Positions 55,351 through 64,000 of a DNA stretch of 64,000 nucleotides are shown in pieces. Numbering within the stretch: the first letter of the stretch is position 1; each line of letters starts with the position of its first letter. A program made the translations under genes and the position numbers. The notes below the pieces were generated by a model. That model was not told where the DNA came from and ran no database searches. It saw nothing but the letters and a program-made list of their open reading frames with translations. The stretch comes from Acetivibrio clariflavus DSM 19732 (GTDB taxonomy: Bacteria; Bacillota; Clostridia; Acetivibrionales; Acetivibrionaceae). The stretch covers positions 1,550,001-1,614,000 of the forward strand of contig NC_016627.1 of NCBI RefSeq assembly GCF_000237085.1. The letters are read 5' to 3'.

Positions 55351-55965
55351 ATGCTTATAAAAAACAAAAAAGGGATTTCTTTAACTGAAGTTTTGGTTGC
55401 CCTTGCATTGGTAGGGATAGTTTCTCCTTTAATTTTTACAATTTTTGTTTTTGGGTTGGAAGATTATTCTACAACAACTAAATATCTTAATCAGCAATAT
55501 TCTGTTATGGAGGTAATAAGATACATAAGGCAAGATATTGAAGCGGCAAAAAAGGTAACATATTTGTATACCGAAGAAGCCGAAGGACCTGAAATTAAGG
55601 AAATTATATTTGAGTTTCCGAATGGGGATTTGAGGATGTGGAAATTTGAGGCTTTAGGTGATGATGGAGATTCTTTTAAGGGGTTAAGACTTAAGTCTGT
55701 TCCTAAAGGCAAATATACATTGGATGATGAAAAATACGAAATCACTGATAGTTCAATTGAATATCAAAATATAATAGATAAGCTTGATTTATCACAGAGT
55801 GGGTTTGAAATAAAAAGTGAGTCTGCAACTCCTTCAAAATTAATACTTACTATTAGGCCGGAAAGATTAAATAAAACAAGGTATAGAGGAAGGAATGTTA
55901 ATGAGAATATAATTACAGAGTTTTCTGTTCGATATAAAATAAATGAAAAATTATTAATTGAGTAA
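55351..55965 (+). CDS. Minor pilin-like protein (PilV/ComGF-like)
   Basis: This 204-residue protein with a prepilin leader (KNKKG, then ISLTEVLVALALVG, Glu at +5) has a mature domain of mixed beta strands. Minor pilins of this type start pilus assembly or sit at the tip. The ATG at 55351 is used because AGGTGA precedes it; a TTG at 55345 is the other in-frame option. It lies 23 nt before the PilN-like gene. Confidence 0.82.
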   Translation: MLIKNKKGISLTEVLVALALVGIVSPLIFTIFVFGLEDYSTTTKYLNQQYSVMEVIRYIRQDIEAAKKVTYLYTEEAEGPEIKEIIFEFPNGDLRMWKFEALGDDGDSFKGLRLKSVPKGKYTLDDEKYEITDSSIEYQNIIDKLDLSQSGFEIKSESATPSKLILTIRPERLNKTRYRGRNVNENIITEFSVRYKINEKLLIE

Positions 55966-55988
55966 AAAATTTGTTGAGGGGGATTAGC

Positions 55989-56546
55989 GTGAAAGATATA
56001 AATTTATTACCGGAAGATATAAAATCGGCGTCAGCCTATGCACCGGGGAAACCTGATTCTAATGCGGGTACTGTGTTTAAAGTAATAGGAGTTTTATTAT
56101 TTATGGGTATATTTATAATAGCTTCTCTTGTAGCACCTAAAATTTATATTAAAAAGTTAGAAGCTGATCTTAGTAGTATTGAAAAATATATGGAAGATTC
56201 TAAGTTTGATGAAGTTAAAAAAGTTAATGCAGATATAGATGCTATTAAAGGTGTTATAGCATCAAAGAATGACGTTATGGAAACTGTTGATAAAAATATT
56301 TATCCGATAAATGAGGTTCTTATTATTGTTAATAATTCGCTTCCTAGAGGAACTACTCTTAATGGAATAGACTATAAGAACAATAAGATAAAGCTTACTG
56401 GCTATACCAATGATATTTTAGCTATAGCTGAGTTGGTTGCAAAGATAAATAGGTTGGATTCCGTCCAAATAGCAAGTGATATTACAGTTGATCAGACAAA
56501 TAAGTTTAATTTGGATTTGGTAGTTGGCGGAAAGGAAGGTAAATAA
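55989..56546 (+). CDS. pilN: PilN-like pilus assembly protein
   Basis: This 185-residue bitopic protein begins KDINLLPEDI, matching the N-terminal motif by which PilN binds PilM. One membrane helix (about 33-55) is followed by a coiled coil and a small ferredoxin-like domain. The start is a GTG behind GAGGGGG. No PilM gene lies upstream in this operon, so the partner of the N-terminal peptide must be encoded elsewhere or be replaced. Confidence 0.8.
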   Translation: MKDINLLPEDIKSASAYAPGKPDSNAGTVFKVIGVLLFMGIFIIASLVAPKIYIKKLEADLSSIEKYMEDSKFDEVKKVNADIDAIKGVIASKNDVMETVDKNIYPINEVLIIVNNSLPRGTTLNGIDYKNNKIKLTGYTNDILAIAELVAKINRLDSVQIASDITVDQTNKFNLDLVVGGKEGK

Positions 56547-56549
56547 AAT

Positions 56550-57716
56550 ATGAATAAGAAGACCAGAGATACCCTTATTCTTATTTTTTTGTTTATCGTG
56601 CTGTATGGATTAGTTTATTATAATTTTGTTTTAGTTGATGCCATGAAGGAGATAAATTCGGTACAGGAAAAGATTGAAGCTGCTGAAAAGAAGAAAAAGG
56701 CATTGGAAGATGATCTTAAAAATATAGAGGTCTTAAAGAGAAATCTTGAAATGAAAAATACTCAAAATGAAAGACTGGAAGAGTATTTAATGAGTGCTGC
56801 AAACATAACTGATAATATTGAGTATGTTGATAAACTGGCAAAACTTTTTGAAAGTGGTTTTGAGAAGGTAAAAATCGGAAAACCAAAAGAGTTAAAATCG
56901 CAAGGCAGCAGTACAAAATATTATGAATTTGGAATTAATTTAACTACAAGCATGACTTATAGTCAAATTTTAAATCTAATTGATTATGTTGAAGGTGGAT
57001 CTAGGAAAGTTAAGGTAGCAGCTTTTAAGATGAAACCTAAAGAAGAAAAAGATAAGAGTGCAGTTCAGATTGCTGCAGGAGAAGCAGTTTATGATGTCAG
57101 TATGACAGTTAATATGTATTCTCTTAATTTAAGTGATATTGATAAAGTATATGAATATAGCCGTAAGAGATTTAACAGATTTGAAGAAGGTGAAGGATTA
57201 ACATTTGTTCCATCAATAAATGAACCTGGTACTGTAAATACTTCAGTTAGTGTTGATCCGGGGTATAAGGATAGTGTTTTAAGTCAAATTGCAAAAAATT
57301 CAAAGAGGACTGATATTGATATAAGGTTAGGAAGTTTTCTATTTGCGGGACAGAACTTTGAAATTAAGGGTGTAGGTAATAAACTTCCTATAAATTTCAG
57401 ACAAAAGGATAGAGCATCTGTAAAAATAACGTTTAGCGGCGATAATTATCATGTTTCAGTAGATGGCGGCGTAGGTGATGCTTATAATCTCAGAGGAAAA
57501 ACAGAGTACGATACAATAAATATGTATGTTGGAGCTAACTTTCCCACTGATGTTATAGAGAATAAGAATCTTGGTGCAGATATTCAAATTATAAATGATT
57601 CCGGAAAAAGAGTTGATATAAATTTAGTTGATAAAGTTAATCGTATAAGAATTCTTGATCGAAATGGCAATGTTATTTTGAAAAAGAGTGATTTAGAAAA
57701 AGTTTATATAATTTAG
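56550..57716 (+). CDS. PilO-like protein with long C-terminal extension
   Basis: This 388-residue protein has a membrane helix (about 9-28), a coiled coil (about 33-80) and a PilO-like domain with TTSMTYSQILNLIDYVE (about 131-147). About 190 further residues contain a beta-rich domain (GDNYHVSVDGG, TEYDTINMYVG). Typical PilO is about 200 residues, so the extension is roughly a second domain. It begins 3 nt after pilN. The extension probably faces the cell wall and may replace PilP, which is absent in monoderms. Confidence 0.72.
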   Translation: MNKKTRDTLILIFLFIVLYGLVYYNFVLVDAMKEINSVQEKIEAAEKKKKALEDDLKNIEVLKRNLEMKNTQNERLEEYLMSAANITDNIEYVDKLAKLFESGFEKVKIGKPKELKSQGSSTKYYEFGINLTTSMTYSQILNLIDYVEGGSRKVKVAAFKMKPKEEKDKSAVQIAAGEAVYDVSMTVNMYSLNLSDIDKVYEYSRKRFNRFEEGEGLTFVPSINEPGTVNTSVSVDPGYKDSVLSQIAKNSKRTDIDIRLGSFLFAGQNFEIKGVGNKLPINFRQKDRASVKITFSGDNYHVSVDGGVGDAYNLRGKTEYDTINMYVGANFPTDVIENKNLGADIQIINDSGKRVDINLVDKVNRIRILDRNGNVILKKSDLEKVYII

Positions 57717-57725
57717 GTGATTGTT

Positions 57726-58331
57726 ATGAAACGGCTGCTCAGAAGTGAAAAAGGATTGACATTTATTGAAGTATTAATTGCCCTTTCTATAATGGGGCTA
57801 TTGTCAGTACCTATTATGATGATGTTTATGAATGCTCAAATGTATGCAAGAAAGGTAGATAAACAGACTGAAATAAATGCCGTTACAAGGACAGTTAAAG
57901 AATTGGTTTCGGAAGGCCTTAATAAAGATGCTCCTTTATCAAGTCTGACTGGAGAAATAATTGATATTGATGGAGAAGATGCAGAAGATGGAGAAGATAG
58001 TGAAGCTGATGAGGGCGAAGAAGTAAGCGATGGATTTAAATCAATTATAAGATATGCAATTAAATCTAATACTACAGTTACAACACCTTATCTAAAAATA
58101 GAGGATTCAATAGAGGATTCCGGAAATAAAATTAGTGATAAATATACCTATACAGTAACTTATGATCCGGCGAAATATTATGATTCAAATTATAAAGGAG
58201 TATATAATGTCTTGATAAAAATATATGAAAAGGAGAGCAAGAATAAAGTTAATGAATTAAAGGTATCTGTATATATAGATAATTTGTATGCGGAAAAGAA
58301 AACTGATAGTGAAGATTCAGAGTCAGATTAA
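57726..58331 (+). CDS. Minor pilin-like protein with acidic insert
   Basis: This 201-residue protein has a prepilin leader (SEKG, then LTFIEVLIALSIMG, Glu at +5), followed by a variable domain with a run of Asp/Glu (DGEDAEDGEDSEADEGEE) around residues 84-101. The acidic run is low-complexity and could bind calcium or be disordered. AGGTGA lies 5 nt before the ATG. It is adjacent to a PilX-like giant protein and may form a tip complex with it. Confidence 0.78.
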   Translation: MKRLLRSEKGLTFIEVLIALSIMGLLSVPIMMMFMNAQMYARKVDKQTEINAVTRTVKELVSEGLNKDAPLSSLTGEIIDIDGEDAEDGEDSEADEGEEVSDGFKSIIRYAIKSNTTVTTPYLKIEDSIEDSGNKISDKYTYTVTYDPAKYYDSNYKGVYNVLIKIYEKESKNKVNELKVSVYIDNLYAEKKTDSEDSESD

Positions 58332-58405
58332 GAGTAAGAATCAGAATCTGTAAGTGAAGATGAATAATCTTATTCTATTATTTTCAAATACGAGGGGGGA
58401 TAAGG

Positions 58406-60997
58406 TTGAATAAGATTATAAAAAATAGAAAAGGAGCTACATTCGTAACAGTTGTTATAGTTGTAACAGTTTTAGTATTATTAGGATCAGTTTTACTGGA
58501 CGCTGTGATGACTAATCTTGTGCTGACAAAACGTCATATGAATATAGATTTTGCATATTATGCTGGTGAATCGGCAATTGAAAACTGGTTTTCGGTTATT
58601 GAATCAAATATTGATAAAATAGCTTCAGATTATACTGGAGAAGTTGAACCTTCAGATAATGTGAGTAGAGAAAGGTTAGCTAATCATATTGTTGATCAGA
58701 TAAAAGAAAAAGCCTTATTGAAAGATTTGTGGGTCGATATAGCAAATAAATCGGATTCGCTAATAGCTACATCTCCAGTTGATACTTCTGCTCAAGTGAA
58801 ATTTGTAGATTTGATTTTGGAAAAAACCTATTGGGAAAATTCATTGGGAGACTATATTGAGATTTATCTTGGTATCAAATCAAAGTCATCCTTTTCTCTT
58901 CCAAATACTGCTTATAGTACCAGTAATAAAGAAGTTTATGCTGTAAAGCCATTTAAGGTGAAATGCCCGACAAGAAATTATTTGGAGTCTGCAATTTGGT
59001 CAGTAGGTGATTTTTATATAAATGGTAATGGGCTTGGTAAAACAGCTGTAGTAAAAGGCGATGTTTTTACTTTTGGTTCTTATGCTAAAGATGTGCATGA
59101 GATGGATCAGCAGCTTTTTGGTGGAATTTATGCTTTAAATAAAGGGATTTTGTATGTATACGGAAATGCTTATAGTAGAAGTTTTGTAAGGACAGGTCCT
59201 TATGCTAAAGAAAATGATAACAGTGAAATACGCGTGTTTAAAGATATTATAGCACAGTGTATTCAAGTTTTTGGCGATAGTGATAGGATTATTGGCTTAA
59301 GAAATGCTTATACTTTTGATGATATTGAAGTTAATGGAGAAGATTCTTTTATTGCAATAAATGGAAGTTATTTTGGATTGACAGAGGGAGAAAGATATCA
59401 TGATGAATCAAGTGCTATTGTTAATAGTGCATTAATTCACAGTTTGGCAAGAAGGGGAAGTATTTCATTTAATTCTAGTGATATGTCTCCTGCTTTTAAG
59501 TCAAGGATTGTTATTAACGGAGATGTTATCGTAGGCGGTTCAACAATGAAAATTGATACTGAAACTAATTTTACTTTAGGTCCGATTGAAAATGCTTCAT
59601 TAGCTTATAATAAACTTAATGAACTTGCACAATATCAATTACATAACGATTGGAGACCTGGGGACGGTATATACAATTATCATAGGGATTTGAGGAATGC
59701 AGCCAAAGCTGGAGATATAAGCGGAATTTTGAACCAATTTCAGGTTTGGAATATGGTGGATCCTTTTAAACCTACGGAAATATCTGATTGGATAAATAAA
59801 ATAAATTTTGAGCGTCAAAGTAAAGATAATTTTGGTAACTATGATAAGCTACCTGATAAAATAAAAGGCTGCTGGCTTTATGAAATTGTTGGAAATGATA
59901 GAGTTTATAAAATACCTATCATAATAATAGATGATCCCGAAGATCTGGATGTTGTTGGATATTCAAGTGATTTTTTTGTAAAAAGTCAATATTGTTTAGA
60001 CAATATTTACGATGGCGAGAAAATAAAATATGATAAGAATACATGGATATATGTTGATGACGAAATAGAAATTGAGCTTGAAGGTGATGAAGGTACTAAA
60101 ACTATTACCATATATGATTATCTGTTTGGAAATAAGGTTGAGGGATTTACTGGAAAGCTAGATGAAATTAGCAACGATTTAGAAAATAAGGTTAATAGAT
60201 TTGTGTCTAGAAAATATAGTCCAGATGCATGGGAAGTTAATAATAAAATTGAGGAATTTCATAATATTCTTGAAGCATTGGAAGATAAAGCTTCTGAGGC
60301 AAGTGATGAACATATTATGTATATAGAAAATGGATATAGTGCTATTAGTACCATTAAAGATATTAAAGACTTATATAATGATATTTATGGAATTCCAGAT
60401 ATATATGAAGTTTGTAGAGAAAGTAGAGAAAGAGTTACTGGAGATAATTATGAGGATGACAATGAATACTATGTAATAGCAAATGCCGATCCAAACTTGC
60501 ATTTGCAGATTAGCGGTACATTTAATGGCATTATTGTAACAGCAGGCAAAGTATATTTAAAAGATAATGCAAGTGTATATGGATCAATAATTGCAGCTGG
60601 TTACGGAGAATATGTTGAAGTTACTAAAGACGATGGTAATGTGGTAGAGAAGTTTTTCCCAAAAGCAAATGCTGTATCTAAAAGCGAGTTGGCCCAATTG
60701 GATAATGGAGAGTTTGCAGCTGTTATAATAAGTAATGAAGAAGGCATTGATAGTGAACCATATGTTGACTTTTTCCTTGGTATATCAGGAGACAAAGATG
60801 TATATGAAAAGGAATATTTATTAAACGTAGTTAAATATGCTGTATACAAAAACAGTTATTTCTTGCCGGAAAGTTTAGACTTAGAAGATAACCCGGAAGA
60901 TCAAGAAAGAGCATTAATGTACTTAAATAGAGCAGCCAGAGTAAATCTGCTGGAGAAATTTAATAAATTAGGAATTAATTTGTATGATATATTCTAA
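58406..60997 (+). CDS. Very large PilX-like pilus protein (863 residues)
   Basis: A short leader (MNKIIKNRKG) and a pilin-like helix (ATFVTVVIVVTVLVLLGS) are followed by the AYYAGESAIENW segment typical of PilX N-terminal domains. About 800 residues then have many short beta strands, including NGNGLGKTAVVKGDVFTFG and ISGTFNGIIVTAGKVYLK, which look like a beta-helix or bactofilin-like fold. The G10/A11 cleavage site lacks the usual Phe, and the residue at +5 is Val instead of Glu. The start is a TTG behind GAGGGGGG. Its size suggests a tip adhesin, an inference. Confidence 0.65.
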   Translation: MNKIIKNRKGATFVTVVIVVTVLVLLGSVLLDAVMTNLVLTKRHMNIDFAYYAGESAIENWFSVIESNIDKIASDYTGEVEPSDNVSRERLANHIVDQIKEKALLKDLWVDIANKSDSLIATSPVDTSAQVKFVDLILEKTYWENSLGDYIEIYLGIKSKSSFSLPNTAYSTSNKEVYAVKPFKVKCPTRNYLESAIWSVGDFYINGNGLGKTAVVKGDVFTFGSYAKDVHEMDQQLFGGIYALNKGILYVYGNAYSRSFVRTGPYAKENDNSEIRVFKDIIAQCIQVFGDSDRIIGLRNAYTFDDIEVNGEDSFIAINGSYFGLTEGERYHDESSAIVNSALIHSLARRGSISFNSSDMSPAFKSRIVINGDVIVGGSTMKIDTETNFTLGPIENASLAYNKLNELAQYQLHNDWRPGDGIYNYHRDLRNAAKAGDISGILNQFQVWNMVDPFKPTEISDWINKINFERQSKDNFGNYDKLPDKIKGCWLYEIVGNDRVYKIPIIIIDDPEDLDVVGYSSDFFVKSQYCLDNIYDGEKIKYDKNTWIYVDDEIEIELEGDEGTKTITIYDYLFGNKVEGFTGKLDEISNDLENKVNRFVSRKYSPDAWEVNNKIEEFHNILEALEDKASEASDEHIMYIENGYSAISTIKDIKDLYNDIYGIPDIYEVCRESRERVTGDNYEDDNEYYVIANADPNLHLQISGTFNGIIVTAGKVYLKDNASVYGSIIAAGYGEYVEVTKDDGNVVEKFFPKANAVSKSELAQLDNGEFAAVIISNEEGIDSEPYVDFFLGISGDKDVYEKEYLLNVVKYAVYKNSYFLPESLDLEDNPEDQERALMYLNRAARVNLLEKFNKLGINLYDIF

Positions 60998-61013
60998 ACA
61001 TGGGGTGGATTAA

Positions 61014-62288
61014 ATGAATAGAAAATTTAAATTTATAGCAATTATTTCAATGATAACAATAATGATTTCGAGTTCAGGATGTTCGATTTTATTTAAGAAA
61101 CAGGAACCTATTCCGGAGGAAAATAATAAGATCGAGACACCTGAAACCAGTGTAGAAGAGGATAAGAAAGTACTCGAAATGCTTAGCAAGTATTTTGAGG
61201 AAATATATAGTCAACCAATTGAAACTTATAATCAAAATGTGGCTACCGGTAATCCGCCGGAAAAAATAAAACAATTTATAGCTAAAAGAACTTTAGATGA
61301 GGGCAGTGGAAACCCTGAAATTGGAATTCATTTGCCAAGAGTGGTAGAGATTAATGGATTGACAATGGTTGATTATGAAATTCTCAGAGACAGCTCAGAT
61401 AAACCAATAATTGAATCCGGATTTATTGGGAAGACAGGGGAAAATTTCTTGTATTTTGTTAAGTTGAATTTAAAAGCTAAAGCTTTGGAAAATGCTTTAT
61501 TTGATATGTATTATACTAGAAATTCTCATACCAAAATTTATGAGAAAACTTCAGAGCCTAATGGTGATTTATATGAGTATATAAAAGTACAAGCTAAATA
61601 TGATGTTGAAGTTACACGACAGGATGGGGAGTATAAGATTGTTACTGTAAAAGAGGCAAACTATAAACCTGGAGTTGAAAATCGGTTATTTAAATTAAAT
61701 AATGAATTTTTAACGAAATTAAACTATTTAGATGAGAAGGTTGAGGAAGAGAAGAAAGTTTTAGAGGCTGAGAAGGCGTTAATTGAAGGATTTTTTAATA
61801 ATCTAATAAAGCTGGACAAAGAGAGAATGATATTGTTAAAGTCAAAATGGCAAGCGGGATCAAATGAGTTTATTGATTTTCTAAAATTAGTTGATGCTTT
61901 TAAAGTAAATGATAAGGATTCTATGTATATAGACCAAAATTATATTAAGAATTTTAATTATGATGCTTTACCTTTACAGATTAATATGGAAAAAATCAAT
62001 AGTTTAAAGAATATGGAGATTATTGAGCATCCAGGTTATACTTCAAAGAAAAAAAGGTATTTGGTATCTTTTGATGCTTCTGTTTTGCAGTCAAATGGAA
62101 TGGTTGGAGAAGAACAGACTTATCATTATGATTATTATGTTACTTTGAAAGTAGCTAATGATAATTTGTATGTTGAAAGTATAAAACTTAATGAATATTA
62201 TAAGGGCAAGAAAAAGTCAAGTAGTAGTCAAACAAAATCAAATAATAATGAAAACAAAACAAGCGGAAATGAGGCAAAATCTAATTAA
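61014..62288 (+). CDS. Secreted lipoprotein of the pilus operon
   Basis: This 424-residue lipoprotein has a signal peptide with a lipobox ISSSGC ending at C23. A charged linker leads to a mixed alpha/beta region with a Lys/Glu-rich coiled coil (near 240-255) and a Ser/Asn/Lys-rich tail (about 400-424). No known family is recognised. It starts 16 nt after the PilX-like gene and ends before a terminator, so it is the last pilus-operon gene. It may anchor the pilus machine to the outer face of the membrane. Confidence 0.65.
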   Translation: MNRKFKFIAIISMITIMISSSGCSILFKKQEPIPEENNKIETPETSVEEDKKVLEMLSKYFEEIYSQPIETYNQNVATGNPPEKIKQFIAKRTLDEGSGNPEIGIHLPRVVEINGLTMVDYEILRDSSDKPIIESGFIGKTGENFLYFVKLNLKAKALENALFDMYYTRNSHTKIYEKTSEPNGDLYEYIKVQAKYDVEVTRQDGEYKIVTVKEANYKPGVENRLFKLNNEFLTKLNYLDEKVEEEKKVLEAEKALIEGFFNNLIKLDKERMILLKSKWQAGSNEFIDFLKLVDAFKVNDKDSMYIDQNYIKNFNYDALPLQINMEKINSLKNMEIIEHPGYTSKKKRYLVSFDASVLQSNGMVGEEQTYHYDYYVTLKVANDNLYVESIKLNEYYKGKKKSSSSQTKSNNNENKTSGNEAKSN

Positions 62289-62313
62289 GAGTAATTATTT
62301 GATAAATACAGAT

Positions 62314-62350
62314 AATAAAAAACCTCTCAATGTAGAGGTTTTTTATTTTT
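62314..62350 (+). terminator. Terminator of the pilus operon
   Basis: AAAAAACCTCT (62317-62327) and AGAGGTTTTTT (62334-62344) pair with a 6-nt loop and T-rich tail. Confidence 0.9.
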
Positions 62351-62424
62351 GTTTTCTTTAAATGTAATAAATTTATTAATAATATTAATACTATTACTGA
62401 TATATATCAAAAGGATGTGATTTT

Positions 62425-63165
62425 TTGAATACGGAGAATAAAATTATATTTAATAAAGGATTAGTAAATGAGGAAATTGTTCAGAATGATAAAAAAGATG
62501 AAGTGGAAGAAATTAAAGAGCTAGGCAAAGCAACGGTATCTACTGAAAAAGGGAATATTCACTGTCTTACAGTTATTGGACAGATAGAAGGGCATATTGT
62601 GCTTCCGCCTCAAAACAAGACGACTAAATATGAACATGTGATTCCTCAATTGGTGGCAATTGAAGAAAGTACTGAAATAGACGGATTGCTGCTTATTTTA
62701 AATACTGTAGGTGGTGATGTAGAAGCCGGACTTGCCATAGCAGAAATGATTGCAAGTATGTCAAAACCGTCAGTATCACTTGTCCTTGGAGGAGGGCATA
62801 GCATTGGAGTTCCTATGGCTGTGTCAACAAAATATTCTTTTATTGCTCCTTCTGCTACCATGACAATACACCCAATACGTCTGAACGGTATGGTAATAGG
62901 TGTGCCACAGACTTTTGAATATTTTGATAAGATGCAGGAAAGAGTTGTACAATTTGTTGCAAAGAATAGTAAAATATCCAGTGAAACTTTTAGAAGTCTT
63001 ATGCTCAAAACCGGAGAACTGGCAAATGATGTAGGGACTATTTTGTTTGGAGAAGAGGCAGTAAAATATGGTCTTATAGACAGCACAGGAGGACTTTGTG
63101 AGGCGTTGAAAAAGTTGTATGAGCTGATAGACTTAAAAAAGAAAGAAAAAGCTAATCTAAACTAG
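62425..63165 (+). CDS. tepA: TepA-like ClpP-family serine peptidase
   Basis: This 246-residue ClpP-fold protein is of the translocation-enhancing peptidase A type. The Ser in [13 protein letters not shown] (about 113-125) and the His in [11 protein letters not shown] (about 141-151) are the catalytic pair. In Bacillus, tepA lies before ylzJ and spoIIIE, the same order as here. The start is a TTG behind AAAAGGATG. It acts in the cytosol or at the membrane during protein secretion and spore development. Confidence 0.9.
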   Translation: MNTENKIIFNKGLVNEEIVQNDKKDEVEEIKELGKATVSTEKGNIHCLTVIGQIEGHIVLPPQNKTTKYEHVIPQLVAIEESTEIDGLLLILNTVGGDVEAGLAIAEMIASMSKPSVSLVLGGGHSIGVPMAVSTKYSFIAPSATMTIHPIRLNGMVIGVPQTFEYFDKMQERVVQFVAKNSKISSETFRSLMLKTGELANDVGTILFGEEAVKYGLIDSTGGLCEALKKLYELIDLKKKEKANLN

Positions 63166-63205
63166 GTATAAGTACGACTAAATGCAGCAGAAAGGAGGGA
63201 GTTAA

Positions 63206-63424
63206 ATGCTTCTTCATTCAATAATTCCTACAGAATTAGTGTTTGGTAACTACTATAATACAGAAGATTTCAACTATATTGAGCTTGAATATGAAGGTGA
63301 AAAAATAGAAGTAATACCTCTATCTGGTAGTACCTATAAAATTAACAGAGTAATAAGTACATCGTTAAAAGCGTATTTGAATCCTAAATTAATGCCGGGT
63401 AATATTATTGAAAGTAAATTATAA
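63206..63424 (+). CDS. ylzJ: YlzJ-like small protein
   Basis: This is a 72-residue protein matching the YlzJ family in length, in the N-terminal block LLHSIIPTELVFG and in its place between tepA and the FtsK/SpoIIIE gene. The function is unknown. AAAGGAGGGAG lies before the ATG. Confidence 0.85.
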   Translation: MLLHSIIPTELVFGNYYNTEDFNYIELEYEGEKIEVIPLSGSTYKINRVISTSLKAYLNPKLMPGNIIESKL

Positions 63425-63730
63425 TAGTGTATTGTAAATTAAAGAGAATTATTTTACAAAATTTATTGCTTTTTCTATAAGAAGCTTTTCTGATTTACAT
63501 TTCATTGATATTAAAATACTGAAAAATATATACCATATAATCAAAAGTTTTTTTATGTTTGGAATATGCATTATGTAAAATATGGAAGGGATATATTTTG
63601 TAAAAGACATTTTCCTGGAAGTAATTAATTATGTAAATTGCTTTGAAGATATGGCATTATAGAAAAAAACACGAAAATATGTTATATTAGGTGAGTAATA
63701 TCTTTTTCTCATGTTTACGGGGGTGTCAAC
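63425..63730. other. 306-nt gap before the FtsK/SpoIIIE gene
   Basis: No gene is visible. The extended -10 TGTTATATT (63680-63688) is the best promoter candidate, about 43 nt before the TTG start. No clear terminator after ylzJ is visible. Confidence 0.4.
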
Positions 63731-64000
63731 TTGAAAAACAGGAAAACGCAAAAGGAAAGTCATAAAAAAAAGCAGAGTAGCGTTTTTAAATATAATAATG
63801 AAATTATAGGCATTTTAATGCTTGCTTTTGGAATCTTAATTTTATTAAGCGTTTATATGAATGAGTCAATAGGCATTTTTGGTGAAATAGTAAAAAAAAT
63901 TGTTTTGGGATTTAGCGGGCCTGTTGGATTTCTTATACCTCCTATTTTGATTATATATGGAGTATTGTTGATCTTTAATAAAAATAACAGAAACGTAAAT
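63731..64000 (+). CDS. FtsK/SpoIIIE DNA translocase, N-terminal part (runs off the window)
   Basis: The first 90 codons are visible. A TTG start lies behind GGGGGTG. A basic N terminus (KNRKTQKESHKKKQ) leads to at least two membrane helices (about 27-45 and 65-84), as in the four-helix membrane domain of FtsK/SpoIIIE. The motor domain lies outside the window. Its place after tepA-ylzJ favours SpoIIIE, which pumps the chromosome into the forespore. Confidence 0.75.
   Translation, partial: MKNRKTQKESHKKKQSSVFKYNNEIIGILMLAFGILILLSVYMNESIGIFGEIVKKIVLGFSGPVGFLIPPILIIYGVLLIFNKNNRNVN

Overview
The window is AT-rich bacterial chromosome with dense, mostly co-oriented operons and strong AGGAGG-type ribosome binding sites. 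It carries endospore genes (cotJABC, dipicolinate synthase dpaAB, tepA-ylzJ-spoIIIE), an anaerobic ferredoxin-linked 2-oxoacid oxidoreductase, a type III glutamine synthetase and a PFL-family/ACT pair. Together these point to an anaerobic, spore-forming member of the Clostridia. A relative of the Acetivibrio (Clostridium) thermocellum group is my inference from gene content, not a demonstrated identity. I see no rRNA, tRNA, CRISPR array, intact insertion sequence or prophage.

Layout. 0-4.5 kb: six-gene operon with a ParA/CobB-like ATPase, a c-di-GMP-type PilZ protein and a four-subunit 2-oxoacid:ferredoxin oxidoreductase. 4.5-14 kb (mostly minus strand): glutamine synthetase III, a His-rich YmaF protein, an LCP cell-wall ligase, then a histidine kinase / NfeD / flotillin / unknown / LytTR regulator block, and ilvE. 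14-22 kb (plus): yqeG, aroE, an orphan pseudopilin, prepilin peptidase, a ComFB-like protein, a TIM-barrel protein, aroQ, a Xaa-Pro peptidase, efp and a zinc-ribbon protein. 22-24 kb (minus): a two-gene radical-SAM DNA-repair unit behind a LexA-type box. 24-35 kb (plus): a PAS-GGDEF-EAL protein, the ACT/PFL pair, a sigma factor overlapping a giant membrane beta-propeller protein, and a three-gene ABC-2 exporter.

35-41 kb is the most accessory-looking part. It holds a decayed gene fragment, a probably frameshifted unknown gene, two different radical-SAM proteins (one with CX5CX2C spacing, one with a C-terminal SPASM-like cysteine region), a Cys-rich protein of unknown family and a multi-pass membrane M23 peptidase. 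This resembles a peptide-modification locus, but I can find no convincing precursor peptide.

41-64 kb: cotJABC (minus); a nitrilase-family amidase; rpsO and pnp with a long leader hairpin; an M16 peptidase; dpaAB with a sigma-K-like promoter; an 11-kb type IV pilus operon (pilB, pilT, pilC, pilin, minor pilins, PilN/PilO-like, an 863-residue PilX-like protein, a lipoprotein) that lacks a recognisable pilM; then tepA, ylzJ and the start of an FtsK/SpoIIIE translocase.

Two themes connect distant parts of the window. One is c-di-GMP and surface motility (PilZ protein, GGDEF-EAL protein, type IV pilus). The other is the spore/envelope programme (CotJ, DpaAB, TepA/YlzJ/SpoIIIE, LCP, flotillin).
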